DNA from: Rhizobium sp. BK399
GTDB taxonomy: Bacteria > Pseudomonadota > Alphaproteobacteria > Rhizobiales > Rhizobiaceae
DNA: 64,000 nt
Direction: 5' to 3'
Assembly: GCF_014194695.1 (NCBI RefSeq)
Contig: NZ_JACIAH010000001.1
Coordinates: forward strand, 434,001-498,000
In this document: positions 33,146 to 42,688 of the stretch, piece by piece
Layout of the letters: the number at the start of each line of letters is the position of its first letter
Numbering within the stretch: the first letter of the stretch is position 1
Notes under the pieces: generated by a model
Told to the model about the DNA's origin: nothing
The model's input: only the letters and a program-made list of their open reading frames with translations
The model's database searches: none
Program-made: the position numbers and the translations under genes

Positions 33146-33946
33146 TCACGAATAGAGTTCGGGTCGATATCCCTCGGCACCCCAATGCTCCACGCGGGCC
33201 CGGCGTGCGGGCATGGGCGGATTGTAGTGCCGTGAGAGCACCATCAGCGCGGTGCGCAGCATCAGTTTGGCGGAGCGTGCCGGCCACTGACGCTCTCGCT
33301 CCACAGTCTCCAACCCCTTCATGAAGCAGCAGACATCGAGTGCCACTCCGGCAAGCTCCGGTCCCATGGCCTCGAGCGCACGATTGACCGCGACCCGCGC
33401 GGCAATTGCACTGTCGGTCAGATCAGCCATGCCGCCACGCTCTCCTTTCGCGCGGCTTGCGTGGTGCGGTTCCCAGGAAGCGGTGACCCGCGGCTGCAAC
33501 TGACCGCGCGTAAAATCCGCAAGCAGCCGCTCGCCGGCGGCGAGTGCCGCCGCCGACAGGAAAGGCCCGCCGGTCTTTTCCTTCAACCGCGCAAGGCCCG
33601 ATAGCGGCGATTCCTCCCGATTGATCCGTACTGGCTGCCGCCGTCCGTCGCCGACCTCGGCCACGGCATGGTCGATTGCGCCGTGTTGTTCGATGAAGGC
33701 TTCCTCTCTCAGGGACGCGGCCCGCCTAAGATAAGAGCGCGCGGCGGGGGCGAGGCAAATCCAACCGCCCGTCCGGCTAACGAGCCCTGCCGACACCGCC
33801 GCAGCCAACAGGGATTGAGACACGATGTGAAGCGCGCCATCGCCCAAATGCAGCGACAGGGCCGAGCCCTCGCATGCCTGCTCACGGGCCTCGCCACGCG
33901 CAAGGAACCTCAAAAGCTTCACCATGGCCTTATGCGCATCACTCAT
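33146..33946 (-). CDS. DUF6456 family protein
   Basis: A 266-residue protein. The N-terminal 80 residues look like a winged-helix (MVKLLRFLARGEA, LSLHLGDGALHIVSQSLLAAAVSAGLVSR split over helices). The C-terminal half has SPLSGLARLKEKTGGPFLS and the DUF6456 block LLADFTRGQLQPRVTASWE, then AGVALDVCCFMKGLETVERERQWP. The start at 33946 has GGAG about 9 nt upstream and lies inside the end of the DnaA-like gene (8-nt overlap). The two genes are one transcript; a role in replication or DNA binding is inference. Confidence 0.82.
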   Translation of the reverse strand: MSDAHKAMVKLLRFLARGEAREQACEGSALSLHLGDGALHIVSQSLLAAAVSAGLVSRTGGWICLAPAARSYLRRAASLREEAFIEQHGAIDHAVAEVGDGRRQPVRINREESPLSGLARLKEKTGGPFLSAAALAAGERLLADFTRGQLQPRVTASWEPHHASRAKGERGGMADLTDSAIAARVAVNRALEAMGPELAGVALDVCCFMKGLETVERERQWPARSAKLMLRTALMVLSRHYNPPMPARRARVEHWGAEGYRPELYS

Positions 33947-34367
33947 TTCCAAACACTCCATTCGATCGGAAAACAGAAACGACCGTCCGTTCGACGACAG
34001 CGACGAATTCATCGAACGCCGGATCATCACGACGATCCTCGACCACGTGGCAGGCATGACCGACCGTCGTGCGGTCGCGTCCGAAGGCTTTGGCGATCTC
34101 GCAAAGGGGGATCTGAAGGGCGACGTGGCAAACATACATGGCGATCTGCCTGATATGGCATAGCGTGCGGCGGCGATCCCGACGCATCTGGATGCGATGG
34201 CTGGCAAGCATGACCATCTCGGTGGTGATCTGTGCGCAGATGCGGCAGACAATACGGACCGGCACCGTTGCGGGAGGGGGAACGAAACCGGAAGCGCTTT
34301 GACTTGTTATCGCCTCGGGGAAGGACGGCGCAGAAGCGCCCGGCAAAGTGAAATTGGCAATCGGCAT
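33939..34367 (-). CDS. Stand-alone DnaA domain IV-like DNA-binding protein
   Basis: The 142-residue product lacks the AAA+ part of DnaA but its middle (residues about 65-120) has the DnaA C-terminal helix-turn-helix: HIRQIAMYVCHVALQIPLCE, then AFGRDRTTVGHACHVVEDRRDD, which is the DnaA signature helix that contacts the DnaA box. GGGAG precedes the ATG. Such short proteins occur in Rhizobiales; they could compete with DnaA or act as regulators. It is coupled to the DUF6456 gene downstream. Confidence 0.85.
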   Translation of the reverse strand: MPIANFTLPGASAPSFPEAITSQSASGFVPPPATVPVRIVCRICAQITTEMVMLASHRIQMRRDRRRTLCHIRQIAMYVCHVALQIPLCEIAKAFGRDRTTVGHACHVVEDRRDDPAFDEFVAVVERTVVSVFRSNGVFGNE

Positions 34368-34528
34368 ATGAATACTCCCATAAAATAGGAATTAATTCAT
34401 ACACCTTACACGGCAACGAGAACGAACAAAAGCGTTATCGCGCAACTTTCTGTTGATCTTCCTCGTCGATTTCCTTAAGAGGCGGAATAAATAGGATTAT
34501 TTTCCACATTCATTCCCATCCCAAAAGC

Positions 34529-34553
34529 ACAAAAGCCGGGCTTCCGCCCGGCT
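34529..34553 (-). terminator. Intrinsic terminator after mucR
   Basis: A perfect 8-bp stem AGCCGGGC / GCCCGGCT with a TTCC loop is followed on the minus strand by TTTTGTGCTTTT. It lies 30 bases past the mucR stop and ends that transcript. Confidence 0.8.
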
Positions 34554-34583
34554 CTACAGGATTAAATCAATCCTTGGCAACGA

Positions 34584-35015
34584 TCAGACGCGGCCGCGCT
34601 TGCGGCGCTGGCCGAGCCCCATTTCCTTTGCGAGGCGCGAACGCGCTTCAGCATAAGCTGGAGCTACCATCGGGTAATCGACAGGAAGTTCCCACTTTTC
34701 GCGGTACTCTTCGGGCGACAGGCTATGGTGGGTCATCAGGTGACGCTTCAGCGACTTGAAGTTGCCGCCGCATTCCAGGCAGGTGATCTGCTCATCCTGA
34801 ACAGACTTACGCACCGATACCGCCGGCTTCTGCTTTTCGACAATGGCCGTTGCAGGTGTTGGCGCCGACGTATTGCTCAGTGCTGAATGCACATCCGAGA
34901 TCAGGTTAGCCAGATCGCCAACTGGGACCACATGATTGCTGACATAGGCGGCAACAATATCTGCGGTAAGCTCCACCAGCAATTCCGGCCCGCTACCGGC
35001 TGCAGTATCCGTCAT
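34584..35015 (-). CDS. mucR: MucR/Ros family zinc-finger regulator
   Basis: The 143-residue product has the same length and closely resembles the sequence I know for Sinorhizobium MucR: an N-terminal oligomerisation half ([21 protein letters not shown]) and a C2H2 finger [21 protein letters not shown], followed by [13 protein letters not shown] and the basic tail [11 protein letters not shown]. MucR is an H-NS-like silencer that binds AT-rich DNA and controls exopolysaccharide, motility and cell-cycle genes. AGGAG precedes the ATG at 35015. The AT-rich upstream region fits the known autoregulation. Confidence 0.93.
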   Translation of the reverse strand: MTDTAAGSGPELLVELTADIVAAYVSNHVVPVGDLANLISDVHSALSNTSAPTPATAIVEKQKPAVSVRKSVQDEQITCLECGGNFKSLKRHLMTHHSLSPEEYREKWELPVDYPMVAPAYAEARSRLAKEMGLGQRRKRGRV

Positions 35016-35458
35016 AATACGTTTCTCCTGTTTCAATGCTCCAAAGGTCCAAGCCTCGTCAGCCAAGACCGTCATCGTAGAGCCAACAGCAAAAAACTCA
35101 GGCTACGGCTACCTGTTTCGAAAAACTGAAATCCACCCCTAGATTCCTGAGGCCGAAACCCGTTTCTTATACTGCCCGATTTCGAATTAGTACGTTGTCA
35201 CGCAGGCTACTTCCTCAATTAAACAGTGAAATGCAAAGCCAACGAGGAAATAAGCAACGTGATTCTAATTCAATATCAGAACTCTACTTGGACATCCAAA
35301 TATCACCGTTTTGCGAAAACGCCAATTATTATTTCGTATATATCTACCGAAAAATGCCCAACTCGCAAGAATTGTCTGCACAAGACCCAAACATTAACCA
35401 TTAAGAAATCTGCAAAAGGGTGCAAAAATCAACTTAAAATACTGAATCGGAAGCGCTC
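35016..35458. other. AT-rich mucR upstream region
   Basis: About 440 bases, the most AT-rich stretch of the window (especially 35200-35440), with no supported gene; frames at 35195 and 35226 have no ribosome sites and no likeness to known proteins. It contains the mucR promoter and fits a MucR autoregulatory target with runs of A/T. It also lies behind the mrpG stop. Confidence 0.55.
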
Positions 35459-35791
35459 TCATCTTTCAACTAGATCATCACGCACCGATTGAGGCCCGAG
35501 ACGGTACCCTGTTTGATGTGCTGCCTTCGCCAGAAGATGTGCGGCGACCGGTGCCGTTAACAGAAAAAAGACGAAACCGGCCAGCGCTCGCGCAAAGACT
35601 GCAACCTCGCCCGAGGCGATCCCCGCAGCAACGAGCAGCATGCCGGAACCGACCGTTCCCGCCTTGGAAGCGGCATGCATCCGCGTATAGAGGTCGGGCA
35701 GGCGCACGATGCCGAGAGCGGCGACAAGTGCGAAAGAGGAGCCGGCAAGCAGCAGGAATGTGACGGCAAGTGCTACCGCATAGTCCATCAT
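35459..35791 (-). CDS. mrpG: Mrp/Pha cation:proton antiporter subunit G
   Basis: A 110-residue membrane protein with three helices and the MrpG/PhaG signature [23 protein letters not shown]. It is a small subunit of the seven-part Mrp Na+(K+)/H+ antiporter in the inner membrane. It is the last gene of the operon, its ATG overlapping the mrpF stop by 4 nt. The AT-rich mucR promoter region lies behind it. Confidence 0.93.
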   Translation of the reverse strand: MMDYAVALAVTFLLLAGSSFALVAALGIVRLPDLYTRMHAASKAGTVGSGMLLVAAGIASGEVAVFARALAGFVFFLLTAPVAAHLLAKAAHQTGYRLGPQSVRDDLVER

Positions 35792-36165
35792 GCCCTACCC
35801 TTTCTTCCGTTCGCGCGGCTGCGTTTGGCTGCCACTTGGGGCTTTTTCGGGGCACGTACCGTTTTTTCGCTGTGCCGTCCTGCAACAGTGCCGCGAGACA
35901 TCACGAAACGCGCAAAGGCGACCGTCGCCAGAAAGCCGACCAGACCTAGCGAGATGGCGATGTCGATGTAGAGGCTGAAGCCGGTCTTGACCGCCAATAC
36001 AGCGATGAAGCCGATCGCCGTGCCCGAGAGCGTGTCGAGAGCCAGGATCCGATCGGGCAGTGTCGGGCCGGCAACGACCCGCCAGCCCGCCAGCAGAAAG
36101 GCGACGCCGAGGATGATGAGGGCGATCGCGGCGGCGGTAGAAACGATGGCAACAGGGGAAATCAT
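35788..36165 (-). CDS. mrpF: Mrp/Pha antiporter subunit F with basic C-terminal extension
   Basis: The 125-residue product has the three helices of MrpF, with the conserved ..[15 protein letters not shown].. loop. The usual family protein ends near residue 95; here a strongly basic tail follows (about 35 residues, including [18 protein letters not shown] and ANGRKGRA), predicted to face the cytoplasm. It is coupled to mrpE and mrpG by 4-nt overlaps. Confidence 0.92.
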   Translation of the reverse strand: MISPVAIVSTAAAIALIILGVAFLLAGWRVVAGPTLPDRILALDTLSGTAIGFIAVLAVKTGFSLYIDIAISLGLVGFLATVAFARFVMSRGTVAGRHSEKTVRAPKKPQVAAKRSRANGRKGRA

Positions 36166-36635
36166 CGGAACGCCTCCAGGATCCGCCGCTCAAAGCCGTT
36201 GGCGATGTCGCGCTTGGTTCCCTCCGGATCTGAGCAGTCCAGCGCGTGGACGTATAGCGTCTTGCGGTCGTCTGACACATCGACGGACAGCGTACCCGGC
36301 GTCAGCGTAATCATGTTGGCGAGAAGCGTGATCTCGAAATCGCGGTCGACGGTGAGCGGAAAGGCAAAAATGCCAGGCTGCAGCCGCATAGTGGGCGTCA
36401 GCACCGTAGCGGCGACCTTCAACGCCGAGATCGCCAGTTCCTTCAGAAACAGCAGGCCGAGGAGCATGATCGACCGTGAGCGGCGAAGATACCCCCGGCT
36501 GCCGTAGGGTTCGCGAACGACAGACAGGCACAAGGCGGCCACAACAAATCCGAACAGGAGATTGTGCGGCGAGGCACTGCCGGTGACGGTAGCCCAGGCG
36601 ATGGCCAAAAGGACGTTCAACAGCAGGGCAATCAT
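36162..36635 (-). CDS. mrpE: Mrp/Pha antiporter subunit E
   Basis: A 157-residue membrane protein of the MrpE family: two or three N-terminal helices (ALLLNVLLAIAWATVTG, LLFGFVVAALCLSVV), then the cytoplasmic domain with TLLANMITLTPGTLSVDVSDD and the C-terminal SDPEGTKRDIANGFERRI. It overlaps both neighbours by 4 nt in the mrp operon. Confidence 0.93.
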   Translation of the reverse strand: MIALLLNVLLAIAWATVTGSASPHNLLFGFVVAALCLSVVREPYGSRGYLRRSRSIMLLGLLFLKELAISALKVAATVLTPTMRLQPGIFAFPLTVDRDFEITLLANMITLTPGTLSVDVSDDRKTLYVHALDCSDPEGTKRDIANGFERRILEAFR

Positions 36636-38188
36636 GGCATCCCTCCGTCCGGGAAGACCGATTGCAGATAGGACGTCGGGTCAATGAGGCCGGTCGCTGC
36701 GGCCTGTGCCATCTCCAACAACTGCTCGGGCAAAATGCCGAAAGCGACGACAAGAGCGGTCAGGATGATGAGCGGCAGTCCCGTTTGCCAGCGGATGGAG
36801 GCTGCAGCCGGCGGTGCCGTTGCCGGTCGCCAGTAGGCGAGCAGGAAGACGCGTCCGAATACGACGGTCAGCAGGAAGCCGCCGATGAGGATCGCGGCGG
36901 CCAGCCACCAGGCGCCGACGTCGATCGATGCTCTGACCAAAATCACCTTCGGCCAGAAGCCGGAAAAGGGCGGCAATCCGCACGCGGCGACGAAGAGGAT
37001 GAAAGAGATCGCCGCAAAACCGCTACTGCGACGGTAGAGGCCGCCGAGCCCGGCCAGCGAGAAACCGCCGGCAAGGGCGGCCGCCTGTCCAGCCAGAAGG
37101 TATAACGCCGTCATCAGGACCATCGAATGCAGCGCGTAGAAGATTGCGCCGGACAGGCCGCCCGGCGTGCCGAGCGCTATCCCGACCAGCATGTTGCCGA
37201 TGCCCGAGATCACGACGTAGCCGAGGAGCTTGCGGATATCGTCCTGCGCCAGCGCCCCAAGTGCGCCGACGACAATGGTCGCTGCCCCGGTTGCCGCAAT
37301 CAGAAGGCTCAATTGTTCGCGCTCGATCGGCAGCAGCATGACCATGACGCGAATGAGGGCGTAGACGCCGACCTTGGTCAGCAGACCGGCAAACAGTGCC
37401 GACACGACGATGCGCGGGGTATGATAGGAGGCCGGCAGCCAGAAATTGACAGGAAAGGCAGCGGCCTTCATGGCAAAGGCCAGCAGCAAGAGGGCCGACA
37501 GGGTCATCAGCGGCGCGGTGTCGCGCACACTCTCCACCTTGCCAGCGATATCGGCCATGTTGAGCGTGCCGAAGACAGCGTAGACGATGCCGACCGAGAT
37601 CAGGAACAGCGTCGTGCCGATCAGGTTCAGCACCGCATATTTCATGGCTCCATCGATCTGCCCGCGCTCGGAGCCGAGGATCAACATGCCGAAGGACGAA
37701 ATGAGAAGCACCTCGAACCAGACATAGAGGTTGAAGACGTCGCCTGTCAGGAACGCACCGGAAACGCCTGCCATCAGAAGCAAAAGGAAGGGAAAGAAAC
37801 CGTATCGGCGGCCGCTTTCGGTCACGTCCTTCAGTGCGAAGAGGCCGCCGGCAAGCGCGGCGATGGCAGCGGCCAGGGCCATCAAAGCGCCAAAGAGATC
37901 GACCGTGAAGGCGATGCCGAACGGCGGAAGCCAACGCCCCATGACCATGGTCAGCGGACCATGCGCGACGACCTCTGCCAACAGCGCGGCATCCAGCAGG
38001 ACCAGAACGGCGAGGCCCGGAATGGCGACCTGCGCCTGCAGCCGCAGCGAACCGCGCATCATCAGCAGCGCGGCGCCGAGTGTAATACAGAGCGCCACGG
38101 GTGCAATGACGAGCCAGCTGGCGAGCGGCAATGGTGCCGTGACCATCGCAGCCGAGAGATCGGTGATCGTGCTTGACGGAGCCGCCAT
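36632..38188 (-). CDS. mrpD: Mrp/Pha antiporter subunit D (NuoN/NuoM-like)
   Basis: The 518-residue polytopic protein is the second large proton-path subunit, homologous to complex I antiporter-like subunits. Visible are FLTGDVFNLYVWFEVLLISS with the conserved acidic residue, the LNLIGTTLFLISVGIVYAVFGTLN helix and PVNFWLPASYHTPRI, with the TM7/TM8 Lys and Glu features of the family. The start at 38188 abuts the mrpC stop. Together with MrpA it forms the ion channel core of the complex. Confidence 0.94.
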   Translation of the reverse strand: MAAPSSTITDLSAAMVTAPLPLASWLVIAPVALCITLGAALLMMRGSLRLQAQVAIPGLAVLVLLDAALLAEVVAHGPLTMVMGRWLPPFGIAFTVDLFGALMALAAAIAALAGGLFALKDVTESGRRYGFFPFLLLLMAGVSGAFLTGDVFNLYVWFEVLLISSFGMLILGSERGQIDGAMKYAVLNLIGTTLFLISVGIVYAVFGTLNMADIAGKVESVRDTAPLMTLSALLLLAFAMKAAAFPVNFWLPASYHTPRIVVSALFAGLLTKVGVYALIRVMVMLLPIEREQLSLLIAATGAATIVVGALGALAQDDIRKLLGYVVISGIGNMLVGIALGTPGGLSGAIFYALHSMVLMTALYLLAGQAAALAGGFSLAGLGGLYRRSSGFAAISFILFVAACGLPPFSGFWPKVILVRASIDVGAWWLAAAILIGGFLLTVVFGRVFLLAYWRPATAPPAAASIRWQTGLPLIILTALVVAFGILPEQLLEMAQAAATGLIDPTSYLQSVFPDGGMP

Positions 38189-38569
38189 CTAGTACCCCAT
38201 CGGCGGCAGCGGTGGATCGACGGGTTCGGCGACACGCATTTCGTCGGTGTTGTCGGTGCCGATGTCCTGATAGGCGCGATAGGTCAGCACCAGCAGGAAG
38301 GCGAGGAAGGAAAACGAGATGACGATCGCCGTCAGGATCAGGGCCTGCGGCAGTGGGTTGGCGGCGCCGTCCGGGAGCGTATCGAGGTTTGCCGGGATGA
38401 TCGGCGGCACCTCTCGCGTCAACCGCCCAGCCGTAAACAGCAAGAGATTCACGGCGTTGCCGAGGACGGCGATGCCGAGCATGATCCGGATCGAGAATTT
38501 CGACAGCATCAGATAGATCGCGGCAGCGAAGAACAGGCCGACGAGAATTGCAAACAGCGGCTCCATCAC
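38189..38569 (-). CDS. mrpC: Mrp/Pha antiporter subunit C (NuoK-like)
   Basis: A 126-residue protein with three helices like Nuo[19 protein letters not shown], the [20 protein letters not shown] helix, and [24 protein letters not shown] with the family motif [12 protein letters not shown]. The C-terminal tail is acidic and Pro-rich. It is coupled to mrpB by a 4-nt overlap. Confidence 0.94.
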   Translation of the reverse strand: MMEPLFAILVGLFFAAAIYLMLSKFSIRIMLGIAVLGNAVNLLLFTAGRLTREVPPIIPANLDTLPDGAANPLPQALILTAIVISFSFLAFLLVLTYRAYQDIGTDNTDEMRVAEPVDPPLPPMGY

Positions 38570-38985
38570 TCGACCTCCCTTTCCTCAAGCGCCAATGCGA
38601 TCGACGTGATGGCGCCGACGACGACCAGATAGACCCCGATATCAAACAGCATGACGGTCGAGAGCGGTACTTCGACACCTGCTATTTCAGGATAGATCCA
38701 AAGCCCGGTCATGAACGGCACTGCAAAGACGATCGACAGCAGGCCGGCGCAAGTCGCCATAAGAAGACCGGCGCCCGATATCGACAGCGGATGGAAGACG
38801 ATGGCGCGGCGCACGGCGCCGACACCGCGGGCAATGCCGAAGATCGCCAGCGCCGAGGCGGCAATCAGCCCGCCGATGAAGCCGCCGCCCGGCTCGTTGT
38901 GGCCGCGCAGCAGGACGAAGACGGAAAACAGCAGCATCAGGGCCGTCAGCACCGGCGCGATCGTACGGAAGATCAGCGTGTTCAT
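38566..38985 (-). CDS. mrpB: Mrp/Pha antiporter subunit B (MnhB family)
   Basis: A 139-residue MnhB-type membrane protein with four helices and the signature [22 protein letters not shown] (split around the Gly-rich turn). In some rhizobial pha loci A and B are fused; here B is a separate gene, its ATG overlapping the mrpA stop by 4 nt, which is the seven-gene mrp arrangement. Confidence 0.93.
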   Translation of the reverse strand: MNTLIFRTIAPVLTALMLLFSVFVLLRGHNEPGGGFIGGLIAASALAIFGIARGVGAVRRAIVFHPLSISGAGLLMATCAGLLSIVFAVPFMTGLWIYPEIAGVEVPLSTVMLFDIGVYLVVVGAITSIALALEEREVE

Positions 38986-41360
38986 GGGCGCTCGACTCCG
39001 AGAGCCTCAGGAGCATCAGGATCGTTTTCGGCAAGCTTGCGCTCGGTCTGCGCGCGGATGCGAATGAGGGCGAGGATCGCAAGGCCGGTGATGGCAACAA
39101 CGGCGATCTCGCCCAGCGTGTCGGTACCGCGGAAATCGACGATGATGACGTTCACGACGTTGGCGCCGTGAGCGATGGTCTTCGAGTAGGTGTTGAAGAA
39201 CTCGGTCAGCGCATTGTTGAACGGTGTCTGCGTGGCTTTCATCAGGAGCAGCGCGAAGCCGGAGCCGCAGGCAATCGCGATGCAGCCGTCGAATATCTTC
39301 TGGCCAAGCGGTCTCCGGTCGGTCGGCGACAATTGAAGGCGGGTCATGACCAGCGCCAGGATGACGACCGATAGCGTCTCCACCATGAACTGCGTGAAAG
39401 ACAGGTCGGGCGCGCCAAACAGCAGGAATATAATGGCGACGGAGAAGCCCTGGATGCCGAGCGAGACGATCGCCGTCAGCCGGTCGCGCGCGACAACGAC
39501 GCTTAACAGACCAAGGACGGCGAGCAGGAAGATCGCCCCTTCGTGGATCTGGACCTCACGTGGCCAGACAGGCAACGCCGGCATTTCGCCGTAGAGCCAG
39601 AGCGGAACGAGCAGGATCGCGGCGAGGCAGAGGAAGGTGCAGGTGATGTAGAGTTCAAGCCGGCCCGGCTGGATGAACCGCGTTACGCGAACCGCCAATC
39701 TGGTCAGGCCGGTGATAAAGGCGTCAAACCCACGATCCGGTCCCGGTCCGAGCTTGCGCAGTACACTCGCCATGAGCAGACGCGCCTGGTCTATCCGGCA
39801 ATAGACAAGAGTGCCGAGCGCGATCGTTAGAACCGACAGAAGCAACGGCACACCGACATGCGGGATCAGGGAAATCTCGATCACGCTCGCCGTTCCGCGA
39901 ACGGCGGATGCCGTCGGAGACGAGATGTAGTGATGCGCAGTCGCGGAGAACACCGCGGCCATCAGTCCCAACAGCGCCAGCACGACTGGGCCGACCCACA
40001 GCAACGGCGGTGCCTCGTGCGGATGTTTGGGCGTTGCAAGGACCGGCCCGAGGAACGGCTTCAGCGCCACGGCGAAGCCGATCGCAAACATCAGCGTATT
40101 GCCGCTTACCGCAACCACTGTAAAGACGATCGACCGTGGGTCCGTATGTGCCAGGGCGGCATAGATTTCCTCCTTGGCGAGGAAGCCGAAGAACGGCGGC
40201 AGACCGCCCATGGAGATCGCCGCGGCAAGTGCGGCCGCAAAGGTCAGCGGCATCGCCGTCCGCAAGCCGCGCAGCTTTGTGATGTCGCGCGTGCCGGTTT
40301 CATGGTCGATGATGCCAGCAACCATGAACAGCGCGCCCTTGAAGAGCGAATGCGCCACGAGGTAGAGCGCTGCGGCCTCGACGGCATAGGGCGCTCCGAA
40401 GCCGGTCAGCAGCACAAGCAGCCCGAGCGAGGAAACGGTGGTATAGGCAAGTTGCAGCTTGAGATCGGTCTGGCGAATCGCAAGCAGCGTACCGACGATC
40501 AAGGTCACGCCGCCGAAGAGCGGCAGCAAGGTCTCCCAGGCCGATGTCCCGCCCATGACGGGATTGAGCCGCATCAGAAGATAGACGCCCGCCTTCACCA
40601 TCGTTGCCGAATGCAGGTAGGCGGAGACCGGCGTCGGCGCCTCCATCGCGTTCGGCAGCCAGAAATGAAACGGAAACTGCGCCGATTTGGTGAACGCGCC
40701 GCCGAGAACAAGGATCAGGATCGCCAGATAGTATGGATTGGCGCGCAAGAGATCGCCGGACTGCAGCAGCGTCGACAGGTCGGTCGCGTTTGTCGTGCTC
40801 CAGATCAGGAGCAGGCCGGCCAGCAGCAGAAGGCCGCCACCGCCGGTGACGACGAGCGCCTGCAGGGCGGCACGACGGGCGGCCTCGCGCTCATGGTCGA
40901 ACCCGATCAAGAGGAACGACGTGATCGACGTCAGTTCCCAGAAGATGAAGAGCATCAGCAGGCTGTCCGAGACGACGAGGCCGAGCATGGCGCCCATGAA
41001 CAGGAAGATAAACGAGAAGAAACGCCCCTGATCCGGGTGCCCCTTGAGGTATCCGCCGGCGTAAAGGACGATGAGCGTGCCGATCCCGGTGATCAGCAGC
41101 GCGAAAGTCAGCGAAAGACCGTCGAGCAGCCAGGAAAAGCGGAGGTCAAAGCTTGGCACCCAGGCATAGCCGCCTGTTATCACCTCGCCGCCCGCGATGA
41201 CCGGCAACAGGCTGGCGAAGTGCGCAAAGGCGAGCAACGGCGCAAGCGCCAATGGCCAGGCGGCGTTTGCACCAAAGGCGCGGACGGCAAAGGGAGCGAG
41301 GACGGCGCCGAGAAGTGGCAGACACAAGGCCGCAAATGTCAAAGCCGTGACACCGGCCAT
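38982..41360 (-). CDS. mrpA: Mrp/Pha antiporter subunit A (NuoL-like, with MrpA C-terminal domain)
   Basis: The 792-residue largest subunit. The N-terminal 500 residues are NuoL-like ([51 protein letters not shown] split over two helices, with the essential Glu and Lys positions). The C-terminal 250 residues carry the MbhD/DUF4040-like segment ([20 protein letters not shown]) and the MbhE-like end ([17 protein letters not shown]). The complex exports Na+ or K+ for protons and supports alkali and salt tolerance. The ATG at 41360 follows GGGAGG. First gene of the operon. Confidence 0.95.
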   Translation of the reverse strand: MAGVTALTFAALCLPLLGAVLAPFAVRAFGANAAWPLALAPLLAFAHFASLLPVIAGGEVITGGYAWVPSFDLRFSWLLDGLSLTFALLITGIGTLIVLYAGGYLKGHPDQGRFFSFIFLFMGAMLGLVVSDSLLMLFIFWELTSITSFLLIGFDHEREAARRAALQALVVTGGGGLLLLAGLLLIWSTTNATDLSTLLQSGDLLRANPYYLAILILVLGGAFTKSAQFPFHFWLPNAMEAPTPVSAYLHSATMVKAGVYLLMRLNPVMGGTSAWETLLPLFGGVTLIVGTLLAIRQTDLKLQLAYTTVSSLGLLVLLTGFGAPYAVEAAALYLVAHSLFKGALFMVAGIIDHETGTRDITKLRGLRTAMPLTFAAALAAAISMGGLPPFFGFLAKEEIYAALAHTDPRSIVFTVVAVSGNTLMFAIGFAVALKPFLGPVLATPKHPHEAPPLLWVGPVVLALLGLMAAVFSATAHHYISSPTASAVRGTASVIEISLIPHVGVPLLLSVLTIALGTLVYCRIDQARLLMASVLRKLGPGPDRGFDAFITGLTRLAVRVTRFIQPGRLELYITCTFLCLAAILLVPLWLYGEMPALPVWPREVQIHEGAIFLLAVLGLLSVVVARDRLTAIVSLGIQGFSVAIIFLLFGAPDLSFTQFMVETLSVVILALVMTRLQLSPTDRRPLGQKIFDGCIAIACGSGFALLLMKATQTPFNNALTEFFNTYSKTIAHGANVVNVIIVDFRGTDTLGEIAVVAITGLAILALIRIRAQTERKLAENDPDAPEALGVERP

Positions 41361-41747
41361 GTGCCCTCCCCTGCTGGCAACGCTTCGTGGAGCCGGCAAA
41401 CGCCGGAAGTCCCGTCAGGTGTACGAGAACAGCGGCGCGGTCACAAGTCTTGTTCGACCGAGAGCCGCCACCAGCGGTGGATACTCACAGGGAACCGCTC
41501 ATCCGTGTCCATAGACATCGCTTGCAGCGTCCTCGAGGCATTTCTTGAAGCGATTTCACGCTGGGCGGCACAGGACGCTTTAGGCCTTCGCGCACGACCG
41601 GCCCTCTTAAAAGCAACAAAGGGATTGCCGTTTCGCTAGGCCGGGTGCCGCTTTACCGTGATCCGCATCCCCTTGATCCAGCCGGCATTCCGCACCACAT
41701 TGCTGGCGAAAAAACATGCCGTCCCCCAGGCGCGAAAGGATCAAACC
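41361..41747. other. Divergent promoter region, mrp operon and msrB
   Basis: About 390 bases without a supported gene, between the minus-strand mrp operon and plus-strand msrB. A frame at 41658 that leads into msrB lacks a ribosome site. No operator-like palindrome stood out. Confidence 0.45.
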
Positions 41748-42158
41748 ATGGCCGATACGACAATCGCCAAAGTTCACAAGACCGACGCGGAGTGGAAGGA
41801 ACAGCTGACGCCCGAGCAATACCGGATCACCCGGCAGCACGGTACCGAACGTGCCTTCACCGGGCCCTATTGGGATTCGTTCGAAACCGGGCTCTATCGC
41901 TGCGTTGGTTGCAATTCACCGCTGTTCCGCTCCGATACGAAATTTGACGCCGGTTGCGGCTGGCCAAGCTATTTCGAGGCGGTCTCGCCCGACGCTGTAA
42001 CCGAACATCGCGACACGACCTACGGGATGGTCCGCACGGAAATCCGCTGCGGCACCTGCGATGCCCATCTGGGCCACGTATTTCCCGACGGCCCGCCGCC
42101 GACCGGCCTGCGGTACTGCATCAACGGCCACGCGATGGTGTTCGAGCCGGACAAATAA
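41748..42158 (+). CDS. msrB: Peptide methionine-R-sulfoxide reductase
   Basis: A 136-residue MsrB that reduces the R-form of methionine sulfoxide in proteins. The zinc site has CVGC (Cys52, Cys55) and CGTC (Cys101, Cys104); the catalytic Cys124 is in [19 protein letters not shown] and [10 protein letters not shown] are the other family blocks. A Cys at position 70 (DAGCGWPS) is the usual resolving residue. GAAAGGA precedes the ATG at 41748. No signal peptide, so cytoplasmic. Confidence 0.95.
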   Translation: MADTTIAKVHKTDAEWKEQLTPEQYRITRQHGTERAFTGPYWDSFETGLYRCVGCNSPLFRSDTKFDAGCGWPSYFEAVSPDAVTEHRDTTYGMVRTEIRCGTCDAHLGHVFPDGPPPTGLRYCINGHAMVFEPDK

Positions 42159-42193
42159 GGCGCAGGCCCGAGGGTCTGCCTCCACTGATCCTC

Positions 42194-42688
42194 CTAGAAG
42201 CGTTCGACGACCGCGCGGACGCTTTCATCTAGCGACAGGCGCGATGTATCCAATATCGCGCATTTTTTCGCCAAGGCCTCGCGGCGGAGGAAGGTCGCCC
42301 AGATCATCATTTCGGCGTTGGCAAGCTCCGGCTGCCGGCGCTCGACTGACAGGCGATGCGTTCGTGTTTCGTCATCGCAATCGATAAGCAGGGGCAAATA
42401 GGCAATGCCCGTTGCCGTCGCCGCCTCTTCCAGAAATGCAAGGCGCATCTGGCCTTCGAGCAGTTGATTGCGGCCGGCGTGCTGTGCCTCCGCGAGGCTC
42501 TCAAACCACTTGAAGGTCATGGCCCGCTGCCAGCCCGCCGGCGAGCCGTAGTCGGCCGTCATCCGGGAGAGCGGGGGGACGCCGATGTCATCAAAATGGT
42601 AGACGTCGATCTCACCCCGGTCGGCGACCGCCTTGGAGATCGCCGTTTTGCCCGATCCGGAAGCGCCTGTGAGAACGATGAGGCTCAC
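42194..42688 (-). CDS. P-loop NTPase, small nucleoside/shikimate kinase-like
   Basis: The 164-residue product starts with a Walker A motif VLTGASGSGKTAIS and has a DDIGVP region where small-molecule kinases bind substrate, plus ERRQPELAN lid-like residues. It resembles uncharacterised AAA_33-type kinases; substrate unknown. Its ATG overlaps the stop of the acetyltransferase gene by 4 nt, so the two are co-translated. Confidence 0.75.
   Translation of the reverse strand: MSLIVLTGASGSGKTAISKAVADRGEIDVYHFDDIGVPPLSRMTADYGSPAGWQRAMTFKWFESLAEAQHAGRNQLLEGQMRLAFLEEAATATGIAYLPLLIDCDDETRTHRLSVERRQPELANAEMMIWATFLRREALAKKCAILDTSRLSLDESVRAVVERF

Noticed and set aside
35195..35492. Plus-strand frames of 69 and 88 codons in the AT-rich tract
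   Set aside because: Low-complexity translations rich in Asn, Ser and Lys, no ribosome binding sites; best read as the mucR control region.
37127..38176. 349-codon plus-strand open frame
   Set aside because: Shadow of mrpD; Gln/Arg/His-rich translation and no start signal.
39858..41639. 593-codon plus-strand open frame
   Set aside because: It is the antisense shadow of mrpA: the composition is Arg/Gln/His/Asp-rich without domains, and mrpA on the other strand has full family conservation.
42161..42181. GC-rich hairpin between msrB and the P-loop gene
   Set aside because: The stem needs a wobble pair and no T-run follows, so termination is not supported.
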